This document shows positions 8,935 through 20,065 of a stretch of DNA of 64,000 bases, piece after piece. This DNA is from JAMOQA01 sp964420365 (lineage in GTDB: Bacteria > Acidobacteriota > Polarisedimenticolia > J045), in assembly GCA_964420365.1 (NCBI GenBank), contig CAYQTA010000069.1, positions 1 through 64,000 on the forward strand, read 5' to 3'. The number at the start of each line of letters is the position of its first letter. Position 1 is the stretch's first letter. The position numbers and the translations under genes are program-made. The notes beneath the pieces were generated by a model. It saw only the letters and a list, made by a program, of their open reading frames with translations. It ran no database searches and was not told the DNA's origin.

Positions 8935-11364
8935 CTACGGGCAGAACGGGTCCGCCGGTCGCGGGTCGACCGAGGGGTCGTGGCGGTCCTTCCCGTCGCT
9001 GCGGAAACCGTAGGGGCCCTCGCACGTGCCGCCGCCCCAGGCGACCACCAGCCAGTAGCTGTCCGCGGGGGCGCGGGTCACCCGCGCCGTCGTCGAGGCC
9101 CCCCCGGCGGCGTCGCAACCGGTGGCCGGCGTCGGCGAGTCCGGGAACTCCGTCTCCCCGCCCGGCTCCTTGACGTGGTCGTAGGTCCCCTGGTCGCGGA
9201 GGCTCCCCAGCGTGCCGACGTAGAGGTCGTAGCCGGAGACCAGGCCCCAGGCCGGGTCCCAGGTGAACCGCAGGCCGTCGTCGTCGATCCGCTCGACCCT
9301 CGTGATCGTCGCCTCCCCCAGGTGACACCATCCGCCCCGCATCTCCGCGGCGTCCGGCTCGAGGAACAGCTCGTCGAGGACGAGCCGCCCCTCCGGGCTG
9401 CCGAAGCTCGGCCCGAACGAGAATCGCACCGCGGCGACGCGGGCGAGGTCGACCCCGCTCCCGTTGGCAAGAAAGTCCTCGAGGCGCAGGCGGACCCGCT
9501 CGAACTCGTCGTGCCACCCGCCCTGGCGCTGGTACGGTTCCTCGATCCCGCCGCCGTAGGCGCCGATCCGGATCGATGCCTGGTGCCCGTCCGCGTCCCG
9601 GATCGTGACCGTGAAGTCCAGGTCCCCCAGCCTCGCCGTCGTCAGCGGGTGCCGCGTTCCCTGGGCGCCGCGGAACGAGAGGTAGTCGAACCGGGTGAAG
9701 TCGGACAGACCGGGGACGATCTCCCACTCCAGGTAGACGTCGGACCCGTTCCAGTCGAAGACGATCCCGCGGTCGTTCTCTTCCGGGCCGATCAGCGTCA
9801 CGCCGTTGAACGGGTCGGACGACGTCCAGGCGAAGTCCTCGTTGTTGTCGTCGAGGCGTCCCTCGGTGAAGTGCTGGACGTTCCCGGTCACCCGGCCGCC
9901 CGAGCTGCTGACGTTCGGCTCCGTTCCCGTCTCGAAGTCGTCGATTACCGCGTACCCGGACCGCGGGTGGGGCCTCCACTCGTTGGTCACGACGAAGCAC
10001 GGGTTCGACGTGTCGACGCCGATCGGGTGAAACCGCTCGTACTGGCGCCAGAAGAAGTCGGTCGCCGCCGGGCTTCCCTCGCAGAAGTACTTCACCAGCG
10101 GCAGGAAGAGCCCGAGCTGGACCAGGTGGGTCCCGTCCTGGCCGATCGGGCAGGGCCCCTCGAACCAGTCCCACGTCTCCTGGCCGTCGTGGAACCACGC
10201 GTGGCCGGTCCCCTGTACGACGGTGGACATCCGCCAGCCCTCGGCCCGCTCGTACAGGTGGAACGTCTGGCACAGGTCGCAGTCGGCCGACCCGCTGACC
10301 TGCGTGTCTCCCGAGGCCGTCCAGAGATGGTAGTTGGCCCCGCGCGGAGTCTCGTTGTTCTCCATCTTGCCGCCGGGAGGGAGCATGCTGCTGAGGAGGA
10401 CCAGGTCGTCGAGCGTGTAGTGGGTCGGGTGGTAGTTCCCCAGGTAGATGTCGTTGTACGCCCGGGTGATGCTGATCGCGCCGTAGCTGTGCCCGATCCA
10501 GACGATCCGGTGGGAGTCGATCTTCCCGGCGAGCACGCCCCCCGCGATCGTCCCCTGCTGGTCGAGGAAGGCATCGGTGTGCCGGTGGGTCGCGTAGTGA
10601 TCCATGTTCTGGTGGGACATCACGATGTAACCCCACGACGCCAGGTGCCTGCCGATGTGGCCGTACCAGCGGTAGTCGTGGCCGGACCCGTGGCTGATCA
10701 CGACGAGGGGACGCGGGTCCATGTCGCGGATCGTGGCCGGGTAGTAGCAGACCTCCATCGTCTCGTCCGCGGGAATCCCGAAGACCGTCCCGACGCTGTA
10801 CGGGGGCACCTCGACCACCTCGAGGGGCCCGGGAGCGGTCGTGTCTCCGACCACGTAGAAGCCAGCCTCGTCCGAGTACCCGTCGACCAGGTCCCCGCCG
10901 GAGAGCCGCCCGTCCCTGTCCAGGTCGACGACGACGTCGTACCCGTGCCCGAGGCCGGTCATGGCGCGGGTCGCCGGCTCCCGGGCCCGCCACTCGAGCG
11001 TGTCCGCCGCGGCGATCTCGACCGTGTTCTCCTGGACCGTGTCCCCGGAGAAGGTCACCTCCTGGGGACCGGAGGTCCGGACGTCGTGCAGGACCGGGTC
11101 CCGCTTCCACTCGGCCAGGGTCCGTGCCTCGACCACCCAGATGTCGGCGGTCTTCCCCCGGACCTCCGGGTGAAGGGCCGGGTCGACGGCAACGTGGACG
11201 GGGGCGTTCGCGTTGAACGCCTTGACGTACTCGAAGAACGGGTACTCGGCGAGGGGGTTGCCGGCAAGCTCGGTCGCGACCTGGGCCCGGGAGACGGCGG
11301 GGCCGAGGGCGAACAGGACCGGGAAAAGCACGGCGAGAACCGGAACCGACCGCGGACGAACCAT
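8935..11364 (-). CDS. Secreted alpha/beta hydrolase with C-terminal beta-sandwich region
   Basis: This 809-residue exported protein has a signal peptide ending near VSRAQ. A Ca-loop-like segment, DLDRDGRLSGGD, lies at about residues 147-158. The hydrolase core contains VISHGSGHD (oxyanion region, about 222-230), the nucleophile elbow GHSYGA (Ser293) and a candidate catalytic His in GTGHAWFHDG. The core resembles dienelactone-hydrolase or PET-hydrolase-like acylhydrolases. After about residue 480 comes a region with DDFETG and long beta-rich stretches, like a carbohydrate- or cell-surface-binding module. The substrate is unknown. The ATG at 11364 was chosen because GGAGG lies 8 bases upstream; other in-frame ATGs lie at 11370 and 11379. 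Confidence 0.8.
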   Translation of the reverse strand: MVRPRSVPVLAVLFPVLFALGPAVSRAQVATELAGNPLAEYPFFEYVKAFNANAPVHVAVDPALHPEVRGKTADIWVVEARTLAEWKRDPVLHDVRTSGPQEVTFSGDTVQENTVEIAAADTLEWRAREPATRAMTGLGHGYDVVVDLDRDGRLSGGDLVDGYSDEAGFYVVGDTTAPGPLEVVEVPPYSVGTVFGIPADETMEVCYYPATIRDMDPRPLVVISHGSGHDYRWYGHIGRHLASWGYIVMSHQNMDHYATHRHTDAFLDQQGTIAGGVLAGKIDSHRIVWIGHSYGAISITRAYNDIYLGNYHPTHYTLDDLVLLSSMLPPGGKMENNETPRGANYHLWTASGDTQVSGSADCDLCQTFHLYERAEGWRMSTVVQGTGHAWFHDGQETWDWFEGPCPIGQDGTHLVQLGLFLPLVKYFCEGSPAATDFFWRQYERFHPIGVDTSNPCFVVTNEWRPHPRSGYAVIDDFETGTEPNVSSSGGRVTGNVQHFTEGRLDDNNEDFAWTSSDPFNGVTLIGPEENDRGIVFDWNGSDVYLEWEIVPGLSDFTRFDYLSFRGAQGTRHPLTTARLGDLDFTVTIRDADGHQASIRIGAYGGGIEEPYQRQGGWHDEFERVRLRLEDFLANGSGVDLARVAAVRFSFGPSFGSPEGRLVLDELFLEPDAAEMRGGWCHLGEATITRVERIDDDGLRFTWDPAWGLVSGYDLYVGTLGSLRDQGTYDHVKEPGGETEFPDSPTPATGCDAAGGASTTARVTRAPADSYWLVVAWGGGTCEGPYGFRSDGKDRHDPSVDPRPADPFCP

Positions 11365-11691
11365 CGGCATCGCCTCCATCCGCACCGCCCGTGGCCGGCG
11401 GTCCCTCCCGTGCCTCAATGGATACGCCGTAACACGGTGGATGCACGGGTAAACATTCTCCGAGACACGCTTTCGCCGCGCTTCCCCTTGATTCGGGGAC
11501 GGGATCGCCGTCTACTTGGAGGTGGTTGGAGCGTGCCGTGAGTGTTCCAGCGTCCAGGGGGAGATCTCGTCCACCGCGTCCGTTGCCCGGGCGTGCCCGC
11601 AGCTGACGTACCCGCTCGTCGTTCCCGGTCCAGGGGACCGGTCCTCCTGCCGCCCCGCCACGAGTCGCTCCCGGGAAGGAGGGAGATCGTC
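11365..11691. other. Divergent intergenic region between the hydrolase and propeller/PKD genes
   Basis: This 327-base stretch has no supported gene. It holds a relatively AT-rich patch near 11440-11460 and one candidate rightward promoter (listed separately). No convincing structured RNA was seen. Confidence 0.6.
11488..11516 (+). promoter_or_regulatory. Candidate sigma-70-type promoter of the propeller/PKD gene
   Basis: TTGATT (11488-11493) and TCTACT (11511-11516) are separated by 17 bases. The start codon is about 175 bases downstream, so a long leader would result. Moderate consensus match only. Confidence 0.3.
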
Positions 11692-14600
11692 ATGTCCCGG
11701 AAGGCTGTCACCGCCCCGTCCGCCGTCCTCGTCGCCGCCTGCCTGCTGGCAGCCGCGCTCCTGCTCCCCGCGTTGCCGGCGCGGGCCGGGGAGAACGACG
11801 CGGCCGCTCCTCCCCCGGTCGTCCGCTGCGCCCTCGGCGAGCCGGCCGACGACGGATCGCGCTGGCTCGCCGTCGCCGCGGTCGACGGCGACGGGTACCT
11901 CGTCCCGGGCGAGGAGGGCGAGGTTACCGTCGAGCTCCGCGGCGGGGCCACGTTCGAGGGGCGGGTCCTGCGGGGCCTCCTGCTCGACGGCCGCGGCGAG
12001 ACGAGCGGCCGGGTCCGGCTCGCCGGCGGCGCCGCGCTGCTGCTCGTCGCCGGCGCGGCGGGAGACGATGTCGCCGCCCGCGTCACCCGGGAAGGGACGA
12101 CGGGCGAGTGGACGGCGGCGCCCTCCCTCCCGGAAGGGGTCGAGCCGGTGGAGGCCCCCCCGCGCCCGGTGCGCCTCCCGGCGCCGCCGCCGGGCACGGA
12201 GGACGACGCCGGGCCGGTGGCGATGGTCCGGGTCGGCTGGGACGGACCGGCCGTTCCGGGCGAGCCCGTGCTGCTGCGCGCCGAGGCCCTCGACGCCGAC
12301 GGCCGCGTCACCGACGCCCTCGACGGCAGCGAGACCTGGATCGCCCTCGCCGGGGCGGATGCAACCTTCACCGGCGCCTGCCCCGCCGGCAAGCTGGTCG
12401 ACGGTGCCGGCACCACGTCGGCGATCGTTCACCTCGAGGAGGGCAGGCTCGCCCTCGAGGTCCTGCCCCGCTCCGGGGGCGACCTCTTCGTGACGCTGCA
12501 GTGGCGGGCGGGGACCTCGCTCCACGTCCGCCACGCGTACGCCGAGGTCGGTCCCCGCGACGGGTCGGCGACCGGGGACGCCCCGGAGGCGACGGGAGAC
12601 CACGACGTCCCGGACGGCGGGGTCCGGCCCCCGGCCCACCGGCCGTGGAAGCTGCCCTTCGAGGTGACGGACGCCGTCTTCGACCCGGTCAAGCCGCGGC
12701 TCTGGGTCACCTCGAAGGAGGACCGGGCCGTCTACCTGGTGAACCTCCGTTCCGGTCGGGCCGTGCGAAAGTGGTCGTTCGACCAGGGCCCCGAGCACCT
12801 GGCGATCACGCCCGACGGCTCGCGCCTGTTCGTCACGATCCCGGCCGGGCCCCACCGTCCCTGGGGATCGGACCTCGGCTCCGGGCACGTGGCCTCGTGG
12901 GATCTCGGGCAGAAGCTCCTCGACCGGTACTTCCGGGTCGACTTCGATCCCCTCGACATCGTCGCCACGTCGGACGGGCACCTGGTCGTCTCCTCGGGCT
13001 CCGGCTGGCGAGGTTACCTGCGGGTCCTCGATGCCACCGACGGCCACGTCACCGACTCGGACTGGCACGCCGACACCGGCGCCTTCCTGGCTCCCAGGCC
13101 GCAGGAAGACCGCGCCTACGCGACCTACGACAACTACCACTACGACGTCGAGCGCTACGATCTCCTCCCGGGAGGACGGATCGACTACTCCCGGGCGGTG
13201 CGGGGCGACGCTCCCGGGCGGGCCGGCTGGATCACCCCGGACGGTTCGACCCTCGCCCTTTCCGGGGGGGACCTCCTGGCGCTCCGGGACGAGCCCGGGG
13301 ACGACATGGAGTGGACCGGCACGTTCACGAGGCACGGGATCTCCGACCTCGCCTTCGACGGTCCCAACCGGACGGTGGCCAGCCTCGAGAAGGACTGGCT
13401 CCGCTTCTACAACCTGGAGACCTGGATCCCCTTCTCCTCGCAGCCGCTGGCGCGCGCCTCGTCGTTCGTCGGCTTCTCCGAGGGACGGGTGCTCGTCCTC
13501 GCCGTCGAGCAGGACCTCACCCGGATCCTGCGCTTCGCCCACCCCGCCCCGAACGGGGCCGACAACACGCCGCCGCGGGCCGCGCTCTCGATGGACCCGG
13601 CCCGGCCGTTCGCCGGCGACGAGGTCACGTTCGACGCCTCCGGCTCGACGGACGCCGAGGACGGGAGCGACGGCCTCCGGTACCGGTGGGACCTGGACGG
13701 TGACGGCACCTGGGACACCGACTTCTCCGGCGACCCCGTCCTCCGCCATCGCTTCCCCGTGCCCGACAACGTCACGGTCCGGGTGCAGGTGGCCGACTCC
13801 CTCGGGCTCGCGGACGTCGCCAGCCTTCCCGTCGAGGTCTCGTTCCGGCCCGATCCCGGGGAACCCGGGCCCGACCACGCTCCCTTCGACCTGCCCTGGG
13901 GGGCCGACACCGTCGCCTTCGATTCCGCCCGTGACCACGCCTGGATCGCGTCCATCCGCTCGCGGCGGGTCTTCCTCGTCGACGCGGAGCGCGGCACCGT
14001 GATCCGCGCGTGGTCGTTGCCGCTCGTGCCGAGCGACCTCGTCCTCTCGGCGGACGGCCGGCGCCTCTTCCTGGTGGCGACGAAGGAGCGCCCGGACCCC
14101 TGGTCCACCGAGGGAAGGTCCTGGATCGGTTCGTGGGACCTCGAGACCGCCGTGATGGACCGGCTCCTGCCCATCGAGCCGTACGCCACGGAGGTCGCGC
14201 CCGGACCGCCCGGCGTCGTCGTGGTCTTCCATCCCCGCGTCGGCGCCTTTTCCCTCGATGCCGCCACGGGCCGGGTCCTGGACGGCCCGGTCGGGCCCGG
14301 GTACCGCGGCGGCGTCTCGGCGCGCCCCGACGGGTCGTGGTTCTACGTCCTCGACGGAGCCGGGAACCCGGCGCTTCACGTGGACGTTCGACCGGACGGC
14401 GGGCTCGTCGAGCGCTGGGTACGGCGGCCCGGCCTGGTGGGGACCCCGTGGTGGGCCTTTCCGGGCGGCGACCGGGTGCTCGTCCCGTCGGGACGCGTGC
14501 TCGCCTGCACGGGCGACGCGGCCACCGACCTGGACGAGCTGGGGAGGATCGGGGACCGGTGGAAGATCGAGGACGCGGCGTTCGACGGGCCCGTGCTCGC

Positions 14601-16911
14601 CACCGTCGCCCACCGGCACGTCTCGTACCACGACATCGGAACCCTGGAGCGGTTCTCGACCCTGGAGATCGAGCCGTCCCGGTCGTTCGTCGGGTTCACG
14701 ACGAGCCACGTCGTGATCGTCTCCTCCGGGGGAGACGTCTTCCTCCTGGCCCACCCGGCCCCCGGCGGGACGTGGGAGGCACCCCCGGAACCCCGGCTCG
14801 AGGTCATTCCCCCCGCGCCCACCAGCCTTGACGAGATCCTGCTGGACGCGAGCGGAACCACGGATCCCGAGAGTCCCCTCGAGGACCTCCGGTTCCGCTG
14901 GGACATCGACGGGGATGGCACGTGGGACACCGACTGGACCGGCGAGCCGACGTACGCGGCGGGACGCGTCGAGCCCGGCCCGGTCACCTTCCGCGTCGCG
15001 GTCCAGGACCCGTGCGGAGCGATCTCGATCGCCGAGCAGGCGGTCGAGGTCACGTTCGTCCCGGACCCCGGCGAGCCGGTCTCGCCCCACCAGCCCTACC
15101 GGCTGCCGTTCGTCGCGGGCGGAGCGAAGTTCCTGCCCGGCCGGCCGTTCTTCCTGGCGACCCACCCGGGGGAGAAGGCCGTCTACCTGGTCGACACCCG
15201 GTCGGGCCTCGCCGTCCGTCGCTGGCGGTTCGTCCATCCCCCGGAGAGCCTCCGGGTCTCCCCGGACGGGAGCCGGGCCCACGCGCTGCTCCGGGTGCGA
15301 TCCGCCCCGGGCCGGTCCGGGAGCGGGGGAGAGGTGCGGCTCGTTTCGTGGGACCTCGCGACGATGACGATGGACCGGTACCTGCGCGTCTCCATGGCCG
15401 TTCCGGACTACGTCGTCACCCCGGACGGCTACTACGTGGTCATGCCCGGGAAAGGCTCGGACCCGTTCCTGCGCGCGCTCGACCCGGAAACCGGGGCCGA
15501 GGTCGACCGGGCCGAGCTCGGGTACTCGTGGACAGGCCTGGCCCTCCACCCGGACGGACACCGCCTGTACGCCACCAGGAGCTACCACCGGCCGTGCCTG
15601 AGGCTCTTCCTGGTGGAACCCGGCGGCCGGCTGACCCGGGAGCGGGACTACGACTGTCCCTGGGAGCATCCCGTCCGGTGGCCCGCCTGGTTCACGCCCG
15701 ACGGCACCCGGATGATCACCGCCGCCAACCAGGTCTTCGACGTGCCGGAGAACCCGGAAGAGGCCCCGGCCTTCCGGCAGGCGATCCTGCCCCCCTATCC
15801 CCCCGCCAGGGATGTCGCGTTCGACGCGAGGAACGGCGAGTTCTTCGTGGCGAGCCGCGGCATCCACCGGTTCGACACGGAAACCCTGGAGCTCCTCGAC
15901 CTGCTGGGCCGGAACACGGACTTCCTCGCCGTGGGCAAGGTGGGAAAGCAGCTCTTCGGGCTTCACGGGTGGTGGGCGAACGGCGTGACCTTCTGCCCCC
16001 ACTGGGAGATCAACCACCCGCCGGTGGCGGACGCGGGGGAGGACCGGGTCCTGGAGTGCACGGGGAATCTCTCAGCGACCGCCACGCTGGATGGCTCCGG
16101 GTCGTGGGACCCGGACTCCGAGGGGGAGCCCGACGAGGACATCGCCTCCTGGGACTGGTTCGAGGGGGAGACTTCCCTCGCCTCGGGCGAGGTCGCGGAC
16201 GTCCCCTTCTCCCTCGGTGAGCACGAGGTCACCCTGGTCGTCACCGACCGCTCCGACGCCACCGACGACGACACCGTCCGGGTCACGGTGAGGGACACCA
16301 TCGCCCCCGCGGGTGCCATCACCTGGCCCCCGGCGGGCGCGTGCTTCGGCCCGGCCGCCGTCCCGGTGACCGTCACCGACGACGTCGCCGACACCTGCGA
16401 CCCGGCGCCGTCCCGCGCCTGGCTGCCCGGCCCCGGTCCCGCGTACGCGGACCACGGCGACCACGACGTCACCCTGGTCGTCACCGACGTCGCCGGCAAC
16501 GAGTTCCGCGACCACGTCCCGTTCACGATCGACCTGGTCCCGCCGGTGATCGTCGTCCGCTCTCCCGATCCCGGCTGGGCGCTCGGGCCGGGGAGCGTGC
16601 CGGCCTCGCTGGCGTTCACCGCGACCGACGACGACGGGGCCGCGGGAGGCGTCGTCCACGAGTGGATCGAGATCGAGGGGTGCGTCGCGTGGGACGGCGA
16701 CGACTACGGCGACGGGGATGGCCTCCTCTCCGACGAGGAGATTCCCCTCGGGCCCGCGGAGCTCTGCCGGGTCGTCTCGGCCTGCGGGTTCGAGGAGCTG
16801 CACGATCCGCTGGTCACGATCCACGCGGTCGACTGCGGCGGCAACGAGACCGCGGCCTCCCGCCGCATTCCCGGTTCCTTCACCCCCCTCCCCGGCCTCT
16901 GCCCACCCTGA
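11692..16911 (+). CDS. Giant secreted protein with three propeller/PKD units
   Basis: This 1739-residue exported protein starts at an ATG preceded by GGAAGGAGGGAG. A signal peptide ends near PARAGEN. An N-terminal beta-rich region (to about 310) is followed by three homologous YVTN-like propeller blocks starting near residues 315, 729 and 1133. Each opens with a His-x-Pro-x-x-Leu-Pro pattern and contains a VYLVN/VFLVD/VYLVD strand and a T/S-x-DG blade turn. PKD domains with RYRWDLDGDGTWDTD or RFRWDIDGDGTWDTD sit between the blocks (about 629-725 and 1033-1124). Another PKD domain follows at about 1441, then Ig-like Cys-containing repeats to the end. The likely role is extracellular or cell-surface binding or adhesion; no catalytic motif was seen. 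No C-terminal anchor is obvious. Confidence 0.8.
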   Translation: MSRKAVTAPSAVLVAACLLAAALLLPALPARAGENDAAAPPPVVRCALGEPADDGSRWLAVAAVDGDGYLVPGEEGEVTVELRGGATFEGRVLRGLLLDGRGETSGRVRLAGGAALLLVAGAAGDDVAARVTREGTTGEWTAAPSLPEGVEPVEAPPRPVRLPAPPPGTEDDAGPVAMVRVGWDGPAVPGEPVLLRAEALDADGRVTDALDGSETWIALAGADATFTGACPAGKLVDGAGTTSAIVHLEEGRLALEVLPRSGGDLFVTLQWRAGTSLHVRHAYAEVGPRDGSATGDAPEATGDHDVPDGGVRPPAHRPWKLPFEVTDAVFDPVKPRLWVTSKEDRAVYLVNLRSGRAVRKWSFDQGPEHLAITPDGSRLFVTIPAGPHRPWGSDLGSGHVASWDLGQKLLDRYFRVDFDPLDIVATSDGHLVVSSGSGWRGYLRVLDATDGHVTDSDWHADTGAFLAPRPQEDRAYATYDNYHYDVERYDLLPGGRIDYSRAVRGDAPGRAGWITPDGSTLALSGGDLLALRDEPGDDMEWTGTFTRHGISDLAFDGPNRTVASLEKDWLRFYNLETWIPFSSQPLARASSFVGFSEGRVLVLAVEQDLTRILRFAHPAPNGADNTPPRAALSMDPARPFAGDEVTFDASGSTDAEDGSDGLRYRWDLDGDGTWDTDFSGDPVLRHRFPVPDNVTVRVQVADSLGLADVASLPVEVSFRPDPGEPGPDHAPFDLPWGADTVAFDSARDHAWIASIRSRRVFLVDAERGTVIRAWSLPLVPSDLVLSADGRRLFLVATKERPDPWSTEGRSWIGSWDLETAVMDRLLPIEPYATEVAPGPPGVVVVFHPRVGAFSLDAATGRVLDGPVGPGYRGGVSARPDGSWFYVLDGAGNPALHVDVRPDGGLVERWVRRPGLVGTPWWAFPGGDRVLVPSGRVLACTGDAATDLDELGRIGDRWKIEDAAFDGPVLATVAHRHVSYHDIGTLERFSTLEIEPSRSFVGFTTSHVVIVSSGGDVFLLAHPAPGGTWEAPPEPRLEVIPPAPTSLDEILLDASGTTDPESPLEDLRFRWDIDGDGTWDTDWTGEPTYAAGRVEPGPVTFRVAVQDPCGAISIAEQAVEVTFVPDPGEPVSPHQPYRLPFVAGGAKFLPGRPFFLATHPGEKAVYLVDTRSGLAVRRWRFVHPPESLRVSPDGSRAHALLRVRSAPGRSGSGGEVRLVSWDLATMTMDRYLRVSMAVPDYVVTPDGYYVVMPGKGSDPFLRALDPETGAEVDRAELGYSWTGLALHPDGHRLYATRSYHRPCLRLFLVEPGGRLTRERDYDCPWEHPVRWPAWFTPDGTRMITAANQVFDVPENPEEAPAFRQAILPPYPPARDVAFDARNGEFFVASRGIHRFDTETLELLDLLGRNTDFLAVGKVGKQLFGLHGWWANGVTFCPHWEINHPPVADAGEDRVLECTGNLSATATLDGSGSWDPDSEGEPDEDIASWDWFEGETSLASGEVADVPFSLGEHEVTLVVTDRSDATDDDTVRVTVRDTIAPAGAITWPPAGACFGPAAVPVTVTDDVADTCDPAPSRAWLPGPGPAYADHGDHDVTLVVTDVAGNEFRDHVPFTIDLVPPVIVVRSPDPGWALGPGSVPASLAFTATDDDGAAGGVVHEWIEIEGCVAWDGDDYGDGDGLLSDEEIPLGPAELCRVVSACGFEELHDPLVTIHAVDCGGNETAASRRIPGSFTPLPGLCPP

Positions 16912-16920
16912 CCGGGTCCC

Positions 16921-16951
16921 GCGGCGCCCGGCAGGCCGGGCCGGGCGCCGC
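16921..16951 (+). terminator. Strong hairpin after the propeller/PKD gene
   Basis: A perfect 12-bp stem (GCGGCGCCCGGC at 16921-16932 with its complement at 16940-16951) has a 7-base loop and begins 9 bases after the stop codon. There is no T-run, so it may be a weak intrinsic terminator or an mRNA end stabiliser. Confidence 0.45.
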
Positions 16952-17137
16952 GCACGGGGGTCGCACCCGGCCCGCTGCACGGTCCCGCTTCCCGTGGTTC
17001 CCCGGGTCCCGTGGACCCGCGGTGCGGACCGGGGCCGTGGTAACTTCTTGCGCAGCGACCGATCCGTTCGACGACGCGCGCCGCGGGGCCGGGAAGGGCG
17101 GACTCCCGGTGGTCCGCGCGCGCCCGGGAGCCGACCG

Positions 17138-19099
<1,962 letters not shown>

Positions 19100-19212
19100 C
19101 CGCTTCCCGGAAACCGGGCTCGGCCACCGGCGCCGGTGCCCCGTCCCGCGCCGGCCGCCGCGCGGAGGGCGCACGGACCCGCCCGGCGCGGCAGCGGAAA
19201 CGAGGCGGGAAA

Positions 19213-19564
19213 TGGTGGAGGCGGCGGGAATCGAACCCGCGTCCGAGGACGGTCCACGACGGGCATCTACACGCTTAGCCGCCTCTTTGGATCTCGCCTT
19301 CCCCGGCCCGAGGGGCAGGGACGGGGAAGACCAGCCCGTTGGCTCTCGCCCTCGACCGCTGGGCCGGCGGTCTTCGGGCCAGCCGGTGTCCGATGACGCC
19401 CCGGGCTCCCCCCACCGGCAAGGGGAACGGGGCGGCTACCCGTGATCAGGCAGCGAGCGCGTAATCAGTGTTGGCGCTTGTTTTCGTTCCCGGTGATTTA
19501 CGAGGTGCCGGGACCTCGGCGTGCAGCCCGCGCTTTCCTGTCCCCGTCGAGTCCTTTCGCCCCC
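19213..19564 (-). ncRNA. ssrA: Transfer-messenger RNA (tmRNA)
   Basis: The minus strand starts with GGGGGCGAAAGGACTCGACG at 19564 and ends with TTCGATTCCCGCCGCCTCCACCA-type tRNA-like sequence at 19213. The 5' GGGGGCG pairs with the 3' CGCCUCC to form a 7-bp acceptor stem with one G-U pair, and CCA is encoded. The 352-nt length is normal. An internal tag frame ending in the usual ALAA is present. The RNA rescues stalled ribosomes together with SmpB and marks products for proteolysis. No separate ssrA promoter or T-rich terminator was identified. Confidence 0.95.
19446..19475 (-). other. tmRNA tag-peptide reading frame (ANTDYALAA)
   Basis: From GCC at 19475 to TGA at 19446 the frame encodes ANTDYALAA, inside ssrA. 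With the alanine donated by the charged tmRNA the tag is 10 residues. It keeps the YALAA protease signal but has a shorter spacer than the E. coli tag ANDENYALAA. Confidence 0.88.
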
Positions 19565-19655
19565 ACGGGAGGACAGGCCAAACGCCTGCTTGCGAGGAAG
19601 TTATACGATGGCCCGGCCGGCCCGTCAACCGGGCCGGGGAATGCCCGGGAAACCC

Positions 19656-19934
19656 TCACCGGCGGACGAACCGCAGGAAGACCCGCCAGTTTCCCTCCCC
19701 GAGGTCGGGCGGCAGGCGGTGAGCCTCCGGCACCAGCAGGACGAGGACCCGGGCCCCGGGAGGGTCGACCTCCGCGGAACCCCGGCGGCGGGACTCCTCT
19801 CCGCTCTCCCGCGGCCGCCGCTGGCGCCGCGGAGGGCGGACGTGCAGCACCCGCGCCTCGACGAAGGACCGTCCCGGTTCCTGGCCTTCCCTGGCGTTCC
19901 GGACCGGGGGGATGCGACCGATGACGACGTCCAT
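19656..19934 (-). CDS. Small 92-residue protein of unknown function, sigma-28 promoter
   Basis: I do not recognise this protein. It starts at ATG 19934 with GGAGGTG six bases upstream and a sigma-28 type promoter just above that. It has an N-terminal MDVVIGRIPPV, a strongly basic middle (PPRRQRRPRE and ESRRRG) and a more hydrophobic C-terminal part, ARVLVLLVPEAHRLPP, ending in VFLRFVRR. There is no signal peptide and no Cys. It is transcribed away from motA from a back-to-back promoter pair, so it is expected to be made with the stator and chemotaxis genes. It may be a late flagellar accessory or regulatory protein. A small frame in GC-rich DNA could be spurious, but the promoter and ribosome site argue otherwise. 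Confidence 0.6.
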   Translation of the reverse strand: MDVVIGRIPPVRNAREGQEPGRSFVEARVLHVRPPRRQRRPRESGEESRRRGSAEVDPPGARVLVLLVPEAHRLPPDLGEGNWRVFLRFVRR

Positions 19935-19953
19935 GCCGACACCTCCGTCTTTC

Positions 19954-19981
19954 GTATCGGCCCGGAGGCTGCCGGTCTTGA
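19954..19981 (-). promoter_or_regulatory. Sigma-28 (FliA) type promoter for the 92-residue gene
   Basis: On the minus strand, TCAAGACC (19981-19974), a 12-base spacer and GCCGATAC (19961-19954) match the sigma-28 consensus TAAAGTTT-N11-GCCGATAA. The -10 element matches at 7 of 8 positions. The predicted start is about 13 bases before the ATG at 19934. Confidence 0.7.
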
Positions 19982-20004
19982 CCCCGGGCCGACGGCCCTC
20001 CCCC

Positions 20005-20032
20005 TCAAGTCCGGGCCCTCCCGGGCCGATAC
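20005..20032 (+). promoter_or_regulatory. Sigma-28 (FliA) type promoter of motA-motB-fliL
   Basis: TCAAGTCC (20005-20012), a 12-base spacer and GCCGATAC (20025-20032). The -35 element lies 23 bases from that of the divergent promoter, giving a mirror-image pair. Confidence 0.72.
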
Positions 20033-20065
20033 GAAGGCCAGCGGGGCACCGTGCCCCGGCGCGGG

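Noticed and set aside
4998..9173. 1391-codon plus-strand frame across the adaptor and pump genes
   Set aside because: It is an off-frame shadow of the CzcB and CusA genes, with no recognisable domain.
8980..11541. 853-codon plus-strand frame opposite the hydrolase
   Set aside because: Antisense to a gene with signal peptide and GHSYG motif; the composition is typical of a complement shadow.
11512..16017. 1501-codon minus-strand frame opposite the propeller/PKD protein
   Set aside because: Low-complexity antisense product; the plus strand shows repeated domains.
17039..17056. Possible -24/-12 element upstream of acsA (GGTAACTTCTTGC)
   Set aside because: The GG to GC distance is nine bases, not ten, and the -24 element is poor.
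19125..19138. Perfect palindrome CACCGGCGCCGGTG between acsA and ssrA
   Set aside because: Fourteen-base GC palindromes are expected in such DNA and no second copy or nearby promoter was seen.
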